A stretch of 64,000 bases of DNA from Trachythela sp. YZ-2020 (lineage: Eukaryota > Cnidaria > Anthozoa > Malacalcyonacea > Clavulariidae): NCBI GenBank assembly GCA_016169945.1, contig JADLSH010000395.1:8646001-8710000 (forward strand), in the 5' to 3' direction. The notes under the pieces were generated by a model. The model had not been told where the DNA came from, made no database searches, and was given only the letters and a program-made list of their open reading frames with translations. Both the position numbers and the translations under genes were made by a program. Shown in pieces: positions 10,928 through 22,814 of the stretch (positions are counted from its first letter, which is position 1; every line of letters starts with the position of its first letter).

Positions 10928-12966
10928 AATTCAATAGTTACAAGTCGAGCGTCAATGATTTAAATCGATCAACACTTGCTCGAAACGAACAGAGCGATAT
11001 ACAAATCGAACAGTCAAATCGCCATCAATGGTTTAAATCGATCAACACTTGTTCGAAACGAACAGACCGATATACAAATCAAATCAAATCGAATCGATCA
11101 ATGCATATTCAAATCGAGCATACATTACTCGAATCGATCATCAAACTTGCAGCGAGCAGTGTTTCCAGCTTTTTGAAACGTAACTTCCATTGCCGCTTTC
11201 CAAATGAAATTTTCGTCTAAAAATTTCCCTGAATTTACTTCCTTTTTTCCTTACGTCTAAATTTCGGTTACAATTCCATGACACGCACAAAATAGGGTTA
11301 GGGTTAGGGATTGTGTCGGGATTGGGGTCAAGATCAAAGAGAAATATTCGTGATTGCATGTCATGGAATTATAACCTAAATTTCCTTCAAAATGGTATCC
11401 ACTGTCAATATACGTGGGCTCGGTCCTTTCCACAATTCTCACACATGCACGCGTATATATATACAAAGTACAAAGTTATTCTATATTCTAACAAACATAA
11501 TCTTGATTGATATTGTTGTGCCTCTAAACCTTTTGTGTTTTCGTTTCGCGTTGGCTCTTTTGCTGTTGAAATAAGTCCAAAATTTTCACGTGAATTTCTA
11601 TAAAAACGGGTCTTCGAACATCGCCTCTGGTTCGCGGAATGACATAGCCGTATTTATGGTATATTAATTTCGACAGTCAGAGCGTTTCCAGGAGGACCAG
11701 ACAAAAAAGGCATTTGTTCGAAACAGTGCCATTGGGCAAGAATACAGCCAACGCCAAATGGCAACAGCATTGAGTTTTATTAATGATATGTAATTTATTA
11801 ACACCCATATATTAAAGGGGCATGCACCCAACCCAATTTTATTATTTTGCTTTGTCTCACTCCTGACAAGGAAATGAACATTTATAGGAGCCTTCCCTTG
11901 ACGAGTAATTAAGCGTAAAATAACAAAGAAGAGAGCACCAGAGCGCATCGTGGCTTAATGGTTAATATACTAGGTATTAGATTTGGGGGGCTACGGAAAT
12001 ACAACATGATCCATAATTATACAGACATTCCAAGCAATGGTCTATATTATGCACCAGCCGATGTAACCCTCCCCCCTCCCGCCTACCCCAACCCGGGAAA
12101 GGCGGAGACTTGGACTTTGCAGCCTTACCGAATGAGCCGTCATCTCACCCCAGGGACAATAATTGTGTTCCAATGTCACCGCATGTGCCTGGTTATATTA
12201 TCTGTCAATAACAAATGTGATTTGATCAGTTTCTCCGACCTGTCTGGCGAGGCAATGAAAGCAAACACATTGCCTACCCAACAGGGAAAAGCAAACCGAG
12301 GATCATTTCATTGTCCCGCTATTCCCCGCCCTTTCTTGGGTTGGGGTATACTTGTACTTACATTTCGACTACAGCGCATTATAAAGTAATTTATATTAAA
12401 AGTCAAAATATAACCGTCTATCTTTTGCGTTGATATATAAACATTTTGGGTGTTCAAGATCTCTTTACATTTATTCGCACTATTTTATACTTTTCATCAA
12501 GATAATTATATTTGTTAGAATATAGAATAAGTTAAAAAATATAAATAATTGGAGCAAGTCTAGCGCGTGCGTGTGAGAATTGTGGAAAGGACCGAGCCAT
12601 TATTGTGGAAAGGACCGAGCCATATTGACAAGGAAAAAAGGAAGTAAATTCGAAATTCAAGGAAATTTTTAGACGAAAATTTCATTTGGAAAGCGGCAAT
12701 GGAAGTTACGTTTCAAAAAGGTGGAAACACTGCTCGCTGCAAGTTTGACGATCGATTCGAGTAACGTATGCTCGATTTGAATATGCATTGATCGATTCGA
12801 TTTGATTCTGTTCGTTTCGAACAAGTGTTGATCGATTTAAACCATTGATGGCGATTTGACTGTTCGATTTGTATATCGCTCTGTTCGTTTCGAGCAAGTG
12901 TCGATCGATTTAAACCATTGACGCTCGACTTGTAACTATTGAATTTTGACCGTAAAAACGCGCCAG
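10918..12966. mobile_element. Non-autonomous inverted-repeat DNA element nested in Gypsy pol
   Basis: The two ends are inverted copies of each other. From outside inward they read TGGC(A/G)CGTTTTTACGGTC..., then subterminal words CGATTTAAACCATTG, CGTTTCGA and ATCGATTCGA repeated several times. Recognisable inverted similarity continues to about 11510 on the left and 12475 on the right, so the arms are roughly 0.5 kb with some insertions. CTGTTA appears immediately outside both ends, consistent with a target duplication of 6 bp (possibly 8 with changes). No transposase frame is seen in the centre. The superfamily is unclear, since 6-8 bp duplications fit hAT, P or Dada types. Boundaries are good to within a few bases. 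Confidence 0.8.
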
Positions 12967-13917
12967 ATAACAGGGATCTGCCAATAACCACTTTTAAGAT
13001 CTAATGTACTAAAATATCGAGCCCCTTGTAGCGCATCAAGTGTGTCATCGATTCTGGGAAGTGGATGACAATCGTTTTTGGTAACATCATTTAATTTTCT
13101 ATAGTCCACACAAAAACGGAGATCCCCATCCTTTTTCTTTACGAGAACAATTGGGGAGGACCATGGGCTGGTACTAGGTTGAATGATCTTTTGATCTAAC
13201 ATTTCCTTAACCTGGCGGTCAGCTTCATCGCGATATGTGTAAGGCAATCGTCTTGCACGCTGCTTAATTGGCGATTCATCGCCTGTGTCAATTGTGTGAG
13301 AAGTAACTGTTGTGTGTCCTAATACCTTGTCATCGAAAACATCTGAAAATTCGACAAGTACATTCTCTATCTTGCGTTTATCTTCTGGAGTAAGGGAAGG
13401 ATCAATCGAGTTAATGAAGTTTTGCTTGTCAAACGAAACTGAGTTACAAGCACCTATCTGCTGAGAGTCATGTCTGGTTATAGTGCTACGTGCAGATGTA
13501 GAAGCGACCAGCGGACAAAATTCAGCTACCTTACTTCCTGACTTAAGTTCAACACTTTCTAACGATGTGTTCATGTCTATTGTGCGACTCAACAACAACA
13601 TATGCAACTTGTATGCGTGCTTCTCGACCACAAAATAAATGTGATGGTGCTATCATGCCTGTGGTGTGGTCAAGTTTGTGATTGGTTTTGCCTTCTAATA
13701 CCATTTCGGTACGTGCTGGAATAACTACATCGTCCGACAAAATGACAGGGATAGGGCCCTTAGTTTTTGATTGGATAAACATGGCTGTCTGATCGTTAAC
13801 ATTTAAACAAGGTGAGCTAGCAGATTCTCGAGGAGAACCATCCTCCACTGTGCCAGATAGAGCTACAGTGGACCGCACAATATCATGATCAATAAGAGTC
13901 ATATGGAATATTATCAC
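12967..13917 (-). pseudogene. Gypsy pol, protease-RT linker and RT fingers
   Basis: Two overlapping frames with a shift near 13560. 13549-13917 carries the segment downstream of the protease (ARTEMVLEGKTNH...). 12967-13631 carries the start of the reverse transcriptase: SPIKQRARRLPYTYRDEA, QKIIQPSTSPWSSPIVLVKK, LRFCVDYRKLNDVTKND, FSTLDLKSGYWQI. It stops at the nested element. Another frame change near 13910 separates it from the protease frame. Confidence 0.85.
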
Positions 13918-14014
13918 ATACTAAGAAGTTAGCATTATACGGTATTTTTCTAATGTTTAAATCTACATTTACACTACCTTTAACTGTAAGTGGGTTGCCG
14001 GTTATCGAGACACA

Positions 14015-14625
14015 TTATTCCGTGGAAGGTTGCTTCCTGAGCCGTTGTTCATCAAAGTCTATAACAGTATAAACATTACTATTCAGGAACGATCGCATAG
14101 AGCCAGTGTCGATTAAGGCGTTAATATTGACACCATCAATTGTACATTTAAGAACAGGATGAGAAGGCACAGTTTTAGAGGATGCAGTTAGAGGAACAGA
14201 ATCACTTACGTTCCGTTGTTGGTTGTTTCTTCGGTTGGCGCAGAATCGAGCGTAGTGTCCAAATCCCTGGCATTCGTAACATTGAAGAGCCTGGTGTCTT
14301 GGTTGTTGTTGTTGTTGTTGTTGTTGATTCATATTTCGGCAGCGATGATCTGGATGACCGGTCTCGCCAAAAAGTTGACAAAGTGCGGTTGGCTGTGTTG
14401 GAGTTTGATCACCTTTAATTTCGCATACATCAGCGATGAGTTGGGTAACCAAAGCAGTAAGACTCGTAATGTCAGCCGACTCCGTGTGGCAAGCCGCCGA
14501 GCGTAAGTCATTTAATTCCTCTCGTTGGACAGCCCGCCACCATTGCACAAAGGAGACAATTTTCTCCAACGTCGGGCAAGGATCGTGTTCAAGTAGTTTG
14601 AGACGGACGTCCCGCGTAAACCTTT
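14015..14625 (-). pseudogene. Gypsy gag C-terminus, zinc knuckle and protease
   Basis: The frame continues gag after a single-base-type frame change near 14620. It holds a polyglutamine run encoded by a (TTG)n tract on the + strand (14301-14330), a CCHC knuckle CYECQGFGHYARFC, a second Cys/His cluster before the Gln run, and an aspartic protease active-site triad in LIDTGSMRSFL. The frame closes at a TAA (14015-14017). Coding sense continues past the stop on the same strand, so the stop is probably a mutation. Confidence 0.85.
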
Positions 14626-15021
14626 CATAAATTGCCGCGATAAAAGCGCGGTTACAGCGGCCGCTGGTAAAGTGGAGTCCGCTTTCCTGAGGAGTGCTTC
14701 AAGTTCCCAACGAAAGACAGCGGGGTCTTCGCCAGGGCGCAAAATACGGGCTTCAAACAGTGTATAGTTATTTTCCCGTTCCACTTGAGGACATAACGAT
14801 TCTGTTAATGCAGTTTTGAGAGCCCCCCAATCCGCCTGGGCTTCAGCAGACTTGTAGAAATGGGTAGAAGCGCGGCCATGGAGAAAGGCCGGCAATTTCT
14901 TGACATTGTCTTTGTCTTTCCAGCCGTTGGCAGCCGCGCAGGCCTCAAAATGGCGCAGCCAAACGACGATATCGCCAGTCTCGAAGCGTTCAGGTAAAAT
15001 ACTGGACTTTATTGTTGCCAT
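14512..15021 (-). pseudogene. Gypsy gag N-terminal part
   Basis: The likely start is the ATG at 15021, giving MATIKSSILPERFETGDIVV. The frame upstream of it lies in the primer-binding site and LTR. The capsid-type helices include WLRHFEACAAANGW, LPAFLHGRASTHFY and a RPGEDPAVFRWELEALLRKA segment. Near 14620 the reading moves into the frame of the zinc-knuckle region, and the tail of this frame to 14512 is out of phase. Confidence 0.85.
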
Positions 15022-15023
15022 TA

Positions 15024-15035
15024 CCGCTGCCACCA
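15024..15035 (-). other. Gypsy primer-binding site
   Basis: On the - strand TGGTGGCAGCGG begins five bases inside the 5' LTR edge. It starts TGG, complementary to a tRNA CCA end. The site almost abuts the gag ATG at 15021. The primer tRNA was not identified. Confidence 0.7.
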
Positions 15036-15040
15036 AATTA

Positions 15041-15269
15041 TGTAACATGTTTACCGAGAATAATCACACAAAGAGTCAACGCTATATGACTTTTATTTGT
15101 AAGAACAGTGAACATTACAAGACGAAGACTGAATCAGAAGACCTCCTGTCTACGGAGTATGTTATTATTTTATATCATTGTGGTAAGCGCCACATGTCAA
15201 GCTGGAAAACGATGATAAGATACTATCTATGTTTACAAAGCTGGATTATATTAAACTAATATCGGTACA
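15041..15269 (-). repeat. Gypsy 5' LTR (229 bp, internally deleted)
   Basis: Same ends as 7784-8141, missing 129 bases between ACAAAGCTGG and ATTATATTAAAC. CATTG follows at 15270-15274, matching the five bases before 7784. Confidence 0.9.
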
Positions 15270-15274
15270 CATTG

Positions 15275-17439
15275 AAATCACAAGACGTTTTGTTCCAGTG
15301 ATTGCTGAAAGTTGACAAAGTTGTTCCCCCTAGTATTCTTCCAAAGTTTATACTTAGAGGTCTGAACTATCAATTTATTCTTTCCAACACAACTAAAACC
15401 AATATGTAAATGAGTGTTGAATATGCATTCATGCAGATATGCTTACTTTAATGTTATTGGAAGTTGAACACCTTGGAGAAAATTAAAAGACTAGGTGCAT
15501 GTTGCTGCTGATCACAGTTGGTACATTCATAACAATTGTTGTAGATAATGAGGTTATGTCTCGATCAATTCCATGTGTGTCCACCCCCCTGGGTATTTGT
15601 CAGGCATTATACAGCTACACCTGTTCCTACGGTTGGGCATTTACTTCCTTCAGGTCGTCCCGGGGGTGGGGATTTGTCAAGGCGTTCAATATCCACTGTA
15701 TAATATACAGTATAATGTAGACAAGTGCTAAAAAGTCGCAGGTTTGTTGCTTTTTTCGCCATTTTAATCATATTTTAGTACGCGATTATAACAGATGGCT
15801 CCATAACACTGTAGACCAAGTGCATTATAATTGAGATTGAGACCTTGACTTTGGAGCATTTTATCTTGTTATTGTTCACATGATTACAACGTGTTAATTG
15901 TTAAGTTTTTGGAACAGCTGTATTTCTCAATTTTCACAAAATACTTAATTCTGCAAGGCTTACTAGATCTTTTGTTATTTATATACGGCACTTTGAGGTC
16001 AAATTGGGGACAATTGAAATGCAGTTTCCTATGTAGTATTAATACAGATATTATAAAAATTTGCTAGCCCGAAAACTATTGCATCAATTTCAAGTCCAAG
16101 GTTTTATTTATTGAATTCCCACATAAATGTCCACATGAGTTATTGTAGGCAGATGAGGGCCTGGAAAATCATGCTAGCTCACCTTGCATACTTGTCAAAA
16201 CAAAGAAAAAGAAATGCTATAATCAAATTTCCTGGAAAATTAAATTAGCATATATTTTGCAAAATAAGTAATTACAGAAAATGTTGACACTCCCCTTAAA
16301 GGAAATGGGAAGTTTGCCCACTATCTCCACCCCCTCTTAGGAATATATCTTGAACAGGGACCTAAGATGCCCCTTTACAAGTGCACCCAATCTGAACCAG
16401 ATTTCATCCACCCCCCTGTGAACTTGATAATTTTTTTAATTGATTTACTTGAGTGACATACAAACTGACCTGATGGTCCACAACAGTTTGGTTTGTTCAA
16501 TGACCAAAAATAATGATTTGCAATCTAGAATGTTTGGTTAATGTTGATGAGCACTCTTGGAACATGTGGAGATCTTGTCTTGCTCCAACAGCCACTTAGT
16601 CACTAGCATGGCTGTATTTTGAAGGGAGGTGTGAGGAGGTGAGCACCTCTCCTGGGATCATTTTGCACCAGTCCCCTGAGAATTTTTGCACCACCCCTGG
16701 CAATTTATATACCTCCCCTTGTTAACAGTTAAATGATGGACCAAAGTCAAAATTTATTATTGAATAATAACAGAACCATTACAACCAACTTGCCATGTTT
16801 TGGTCAAACACAATTTCAATTGGATGAGTCACACAATCATAATGCATAGTTATATTACATTACATGCATAAATAACGTTTTCTACTTTAGGGAGTATGTC
16901 TTATACCCTAAAATTCAAGAACCCGCTCTTCCAGGGGACCAGACACTGCATCTCAGCTCCCCTGGCTTGCACACAAAAATCTGGCATTAGTCACTAACAG
17001 GCAGGCAGTCATGCACTTCAACCACTAGCCTTCCAAATGTTGTGGGACTAGCAGTGTTGTATATTTTTGGCTGCAGCCACAGTAGCGTAGCCAGCAATCA
17101 ATTCTAAAGAAATGAATAATGATAATGATTTGAAATTTGCATAGTGGGACCAAATCGGCTGGCTACGCCACTGTGCAGCCAACACTTGGACATAGAATAG
17201 GAAATGACTAGAAGGGCCACTTGAGGCCGAACCTTTGAAGGTTTTGACGCTGCGCATGTCGCATTACGCATGTTCATTACCATTATTCTAGCCAGTCAAT
17301 TGCATTTTCTGACCAATAAACACGCTGAACTGGCTGGTCCGCCATTATTCTGGCCAGATAACTGCATAAAAATAGGGTGTCACGTTGCACTGCTGAGTGG
17401 CCTTTCTGGTCATTTCCTATTCTGTGACTTGGACCCCAA
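15275..17439. other. Non-coding interval
   Basis: No gene recognised. Around 17078-17175 the words GTAGCGTAGCCAGC and GCTGGCTACGCCAC form a short inverted repeat, probably a miniature element. A C-rich stretch at 16620-16720 (CACCTCTCC, CACCCCTGG) looks repetitive. Confidence 0.5.
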
Positions 17440-17830
17440 ATAACTAATTTTGCAACTATTCTATAAACACATATGGTCACAACCAAAACTATAGCCAAGC
17501 TAAAGTAAACAGCAAAGCAGAAGTATTTTACAGTCAATACTATTCAGAACGAGAAAGTTGCTAGTAAACGGGGTTTGTTTTCGCAACAAACCATATCAAA
17601 GTGAAGTCATGCCTGTGGGACATGTTGACAAAATGTCGGATAAAAAATGTTGATTTTGCCGAAAGTTACGTTTAAGAGTCCTGATAATCTCTGCTAAAAA
17701 TAGAAGTTTTAACCAGTCTTTGGAGCGAAAGATAAAAATTTTAAAATATAGCTTTGTGTAAAATACACATTTTCCGTCCGCCATTTGCAACGAAATGGAA
17801 GAATAATATTTGTGCATAATGTCTATGGTC
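17440..17830 (-). repeat. Inverted copy of the 7085-7700 repeat
   Basis: The - strand matches the blocks described at 7125-7235 and 7560-7665. The reading frame MADGKCVFYTKLYFKIFIF runs to ...IIRTLK followed by a donor-like GTAAGT, hinting that the repeat once carried an exon. Confidence 0.6.
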
Positions 17831-17996
17831 GTTATGGTTAAAAATATTTGAGGTCTGCGAGGCAGACAATTTTTGCTGCAATTTTCTGTGCGATTTTGAA
17901 ATATATGAATGAATAGGAGGGAAAATATACTAGACACATTTTTCATGCAAAAAAAACATGGATGCATGTTGGCTTACCAAATGGTTTTCCATGCAG

Positions 17997-18887
17997 GATC
18001 TGAAAATATATATACCTATGAAAATTGAAGCCAGTTTTAGATTTGGCGGCCATATTGGAGGCCCACCAATTACGGAATGGCCCTCGTACAAGGAGTGCAG
18101 TACGAGGAGATATTTTCAATTTGCATTGTGTTGGACGATGGAATTATTGAAGTTTAATTGGAAATATGTAAAGGAGTTGGTATATTCTTAAAAGTCACCG
18201 ATTTGGTTTGATTTTGGGCGTTTCTCGGCGAAAAAACTGTTCGCGTGTGTATGTTGTTGTCAGCATATTCATGTGAAATTTTTTGAATAAATCGCCGTAC
18301 TGTGCTTCTCGGTGTAGTAATCAAAGAAATTACAAGAAAGGAGACAGTTCCACACCTGAAAGTAATACTGGGCAAATAGTGGAAAGTACTTAAGGCCGAT
18401 CTTTCACCATCACTATTTGCCCAGTATTACTTTCAGGTGTGGAACTGTCTCCTTTCTTGTAATTTCTTTGATTACTACACCGAGAGGCACGGTACAGCGA
18501 TTTATTCCAAAATGTGAATATGCTCACTCATGGCTGACAACAACACACACGCGAACAGTTTTCTCGCCGAGAAACGCCCGAAATCGAACCAAATCGGTGA
18601 TTTTAACAATATACCAACTCCTGTACATATTTCGAATTAAACTTCAATAATTCCATCGCCCAACACAGCGCAAATTGAACATATCTCCTTGTACTGCACT
18701 CCTTGTACGACGGCCATTGGTGGTCCCTCCAATATGGCCGCCAAATCTAAAACTGGCTTCAATTTTCACAATCTCGTCCCCCGAGCCTGTGATCCTTTGG
18801 GAGGAATCGAAGCATCGCAGGCTCGGGGTACGAGATTGCAATTTTCATAGGTATAGAAGCTCGATCCAGGTACTATATTTTCAGATC
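17997..18887. mobile_element. Fold-back element with arms of about 380 bp
   Basis: Left arm (17997-18381) and right arm (18410-18887) are inverted copies separated by about 28 bases. Matching landmarks are GATCTGAAAATAT / ATATTTTCAGATC at the tips, CCAGTTTTAGATTTGGCGGC / its complement, and GGGCAAATAGT / ACTATTTGCCC at the centre. The right arm is longer because it carries a 70-base insert (separate entry). Short frames in the arms are mirror images and not genes. Confidence 0.85.
18769..18838. mobile_element. 70-bp palindromic mini-element with 9-bp target duplication
   Basis: CAATCTCGTCCCCCGAGCCT and its near-complement CAGGCTCGGGGTACGAGATTG bound a 70-base hairpin. CAATTTTCA stands on both sides (18760-18768 and 18839-18847). 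The left arm of the surrounding fold-back has a single CAATTTTCA at the equivalent place and no insert, so it serves as the empty site. Confidence 0.85.
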
Positions 18888-20372
18888 AGTGGCAGGATTG
18901 CGTGATGCTAACACGCGGGATGTTGCGAGACTTTCTGAAATAAATATAAAAAAATCCCAAGTGTTAGGATCACACAATCCTGCACGGAAAACCTTTCGGT
19001 AATTATTTTATAAAATAACGACAAAGAAACAATGTTTAGCATTTCCCGACATTTTAAAAAGCCCGCGAAGCGCCTAAAATTTTCCGTGCATGATTGTCTC
19101 ATCCTGCACGGGTATTGACCAATCACAGCTTGCGTAATAAACATGTTATTTTATAAAAATAGTTCTTGATTGTATACAAATTTGAAATCTTGCATGCATG
19201 CATAGCCTACGTCATAGACCATATTCGATTGCTCATGGTCTATGCAACAAGCTCGAAAACCTTGCCCCGCATTCGTCACATCCGTTTGCGCTTTTGCATA
19301 AATTTTATTTATGTGTGAATGCATATGAGCTACACGTTATATGATTAAAAATATGAACCAGACAGAGTTTTATGACGACAAATATCGTCCGTTCTTAGCG
19401 CGAAATGCAAATCAAGTATTACTATTAGATAAAAAAAGAAAAGACTTGAACGAAACCCTAAAAAATTGGATGTAAATACGAAGTAATACCTAGCTTCTCA
19501 ATTCACATGGCTAAGTTACATATTTTGTCTCGGTTTTAGTTGCCAATAGTAAATAGATTTGTAATATATTTTAATTATATCGTCTGATATTTACCTTTTG
19601 TGAGTCGTCGTCGAATTCACTCTTAAATCTGAATCCTAATGTAGTTGTATACACAGATTCTTAATGAATATGCTAGGGAACAAATAATATATAATGTCAG
19701 AAATAAACATAGCGGACTGTTTATTTTCATTAGGAGGGGGCTGGTGTATCCCTTAAATCTTGGCCCACCCCTTTATGCTCAACCTTTTCTCAGCATGCCT
19801 GCATATTTACCTTTTGCTAGTAACCAAAAATAATTTGCATGGGGGACCCAGCTACCAGGGGAATGTTTGAGCATTTGGGCCTGAGAAAGGGCTCAATTTT
19901 GGCAATAGGAAATATAACTCAGGGCTTGGTGGCTTAGATTTGATGAATAAAATTATGCAAACAACAGGAATATAGTCAAACCACACATTTTGATGACATT
20001 AGTTGATCAATTTGTATTTTAACTTGAATTTAGCAATCCATTTAATCTGGTCGGTAAATATTGCAAAAACAAATGCAATGCTTCTACTAAGTATGCAAAA
20101 TAACTTTTGACCCAGGTCTGCTAACACGGTTAAAGCAGATTGCAACATCTGACTCTTCACAGTGGCCCTCCCATTTGATTAGATGACCCCCCCCATCTTC
20201 TCTCCTAAAGCTCCCAAAGTACATATAATTTTACAAAATCCCATTCTTATGAATTGACTCGCCCCATATAACCCCCCCCCCCGATAATACATACAAGAAA
20301 ACCTTAAAAAAGATGTGTGCATAGATGATGAATATTATAAATATCAAGGCTGCTTGAGATGTGTCAGGATTT
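18888..20372. other. Non-coding interval
   Basis: An inverted pair AATCCTGCACGGAAAA (about 18975-18990) and TTTTCCGTGCATGATT (about 19080-19095) suggests another short element. Otherwise AT-rich with C-runs near 20190 and 20273. No gene seen. Confidence 0.5.
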
Positions 20373-20472
20373 AATTACCCATTAACTGGCTGTATCGAGT
20401 AACACCGTCTGGCTTTAGACATAAAACACAAGAGTATGGCACAACTGGGTGCATCGCCAGCTAATGGGTTAA
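20373..20472. repeat. Miniature inverted-repeat element, ACCCATTAACTGGC family
   Basis: Begins ATTACCCATTAACTGGC and ends GCCAGCTAATGGGTTAA, about 100 bp. Related copies or halves occur near 27180-27300, 27796-27860 and 30152-30289. Confidence 0.7.
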
Positions 20473-20942
20473 GGAGTGCAGTTATTGGCTGCCAAAACCA
20501 ATTGCATAGTCATTCTAGTGCTGTAGGGGCCGAAATTAGGAGCATTCTCCCTACAACACTTTCAATTTCTTAGTAGTCCAGAATGGCCATTGTGTGCTTT
20601 CAGGGTCACATATACTTGCCAATCTTTTTCACCAGGCCAGTTCTTTTAAGTATAGTTCGGAAAGGGTCTTATCCCCCTTTTTTAAAACTTGTCAAGCCCC
20701 CCCCTTTTACAACACCTTTTTTCAGAGCAAAATTTGACAGGTTCACACTTGAATCAACATTTACAGACCCATCTATTTAAAAACGCTAGCTTGTTCCGCA
20801 ATTTTTATGACAGCTGTTTGCTCATCCCGCCCTTTTTAAATCAACCCACCCCTTTTTAGTAACCCCCTATTTACTTAAACAAGGTTTACTCCCCACTGAA
20901 GGGGGGTTCAAACTGTGTTAAAGGCATCTTTTATTGAAAATA

Positions 20943-21825
20943 TATAGAAACCGGTAAACCGTCTGACATGAACCGGTTAAACCGTAAAACCGTGGTTTTT
21001 CATAGTTTTCGAAAATTAAAGCAATCCAGTATTGAATTATAGTCCACAAATAGCAATTGTTATTCTGGCAATAACTGCTTTATAGTTATAAATGACTAAA
21101 AAACTCATCGCAAATTGGAAAAGTAGCACACAATTACGAAAAAAACCCAGAACAATGTGTTGGTTTTCTTAGAGCGAAAAAGTTTGCTAACTTTAATTTA
21201 ATTTATAATTTTGCTTCTCCTGTAATCCCGTCTTTTATATAATTTACAGTAATATGATGGTCGGTATGTACAAAATATATGTTTTACTTTATAATGTCAA
21301 GATGTTTTAGCGATAATTATTGCAAAATTTAGGCTATGCTACAAACCTATAAGCAATAAACCTATACTACAAACAGCGTAGGTCTAAACTAAAGCGAGCG
21401 CGGGGTTTGACACAATTAAGTTAGTACGCTTTTTCGAAATTCCAATGGCAATGAGGGCAACGTCATTCACGTCTTCATGAGAAAGATTTCTGCTATAATG
21501 CTTCTCTCATGTTTTTAGTTTCTAGATCTAGCTTTATTTTGGTAATTTGGTTCAATATTCTTCCCCAAATACTATAAATATGTTTCAAAATCTGCTACTT
21601 TCAGTTTGCGTGACTCGAGATATTATTAAAACTCACAGGTTACAAAATTGATCGCGTGCGAATAAATTTGACGCTTTCGCGGAATATGCGTCAAGTGATT
21701 GGTTAAACTGTGTATTTTGTGCTTATAAATATGTCATCACAATTGTATACAAAAGTATAAAAACCGGTTTTCCGGTTGTTGAAATAAAGAACCGGTTTAA
21801 TTAAACACCGGAAAACTGCCCAAGC
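20943..21825. repeat. Inverted-repeat element rich in AACCGG
   Basis: The left end has AAACCGGTAAACCG and GAACCGGTTAAACCG. The right end has AAAAACCGGTTTTCCGG and GAACCGGTTTAATTAAAC. The ends face each other and the 0.8 kb between them is non-coding and AT-rich. Exact termini and a target duplication were not resolved. Confidence 0.5.
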
Positions 21826-22814
21826 TTAGGGCCCACCCCAAGTAAAATCGTCAGGCATTATACATGGTAAAATAGGTTAAGGCACATCTGGGGAAATTGC
21901 CGGCTAATAGGTCAACAAGAGACACTCACAGATAGTTTTATCGGGTCCTGGATTATCGGATCACTAAATATTAAATATCACTGAATAACAAGGAACAACA
22001 TTCCAATCAGTCCAATGCTAAAATCTATCAATGGTCAGTGAACCTCATCAATATAATATTCAAATATATATTCCAGAAAACAAAAGCTCCCAAAAAATTT
22101 CTTTCCGTTCTTTCTTGACTGTCATATTGTCATGAATAATTAATGAGCTTTGCACACAATAGAATTTCAAAGATTAGGTCGCATGTATATCCTTCTAGAC
22201 ACTATCATACCTAAAATGGCTACTCTTTTGATTTACATTTCACAACAACAAGTCCAAGTCTTACTTGTGAAACTTAATAGAAATCACTTAGTACTCGTAA
22301 CTTTCAGACGAAGGGCCTTCAACTGTTGAAGTTCTTGTTATATTTTTACCAGGTAGTTTAATCCTACAAACACTCAAGGGCATTTTCCATAACGACACCT
22401 TATTAACATTTTTGCCTAACTCATTTTGTAGCAATTTAAGTAAGCGTAAAAAATTAGAAGTAAAATTGCCTATGTCACATAATTGAGTTAGGCAAATTCA
22501 ATTCAATTCAATTTTTTTCAATTCAATTCAATTTATTCAAACAATAATAACATAAATACAAGCAATAATAAGACAAGGCCGCTAATAGCTAAAAGCTAGT
22601 CGAGGCGGACTTGTCTATACAATAATAACACACAATTTATAATAAATATTAATTTACAAAGCCATTAATTATATAGCAAAGTATATATGCATAATGTGAA
22701 ATAATTTTCAAAAAAATTACACATTAATAAACTTAACGTTTTTAGGAAGGAAATAAATGATATACTGTATATCAAGAACAGGAAAAAAAGTAGGAATTTA
22801 ATTATAATAATGCT

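Larger units (their letters stand above)
7784..15269 (-). mobile_element. Ty3/Gypsy LTR retrotransposon, complete outline, decayed
   Basis: LTRs at 7784-8141 and 15041-15269 begin TGTAACATGT and end ATCGGTACA, and are flanked by the 5-bp duplication CATTG (7779-7783 and 15270-15274). Transcription runs on the - strand, so the right LTR is the 5' one. A primer-binding site, gag, protease, reverse transcriptase, RNase H and integrase follow in Gypsy order. Breaks: a frame change in gag (~14620), frame changes in and after the protease region (~13910 and ~13560), a TAA between RNase H and integrase, and a ~2 kb inverted-repeat DNA element inside the reverse transcriptase. The LTRs are almost identical where they align, so insertion was recent relative to the amount of decay. 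The 5' LTR lacks 129 bp present in the 3' LTR. Confidence 0.92.

Noticed and set aside
11958..12389. 143-codon + strand frame inside the nested DNA element
   Set aside because: No recognisable domain, low-complexity Pro stretches, and it lies in a non-autonomous element; I see no transposase motif.
18154..18905. Mirror-image frames starting MPSITFRCGTVSFLV on both strands
   Set aside because: They are the two arms of one fold-back element read in opposite directions.
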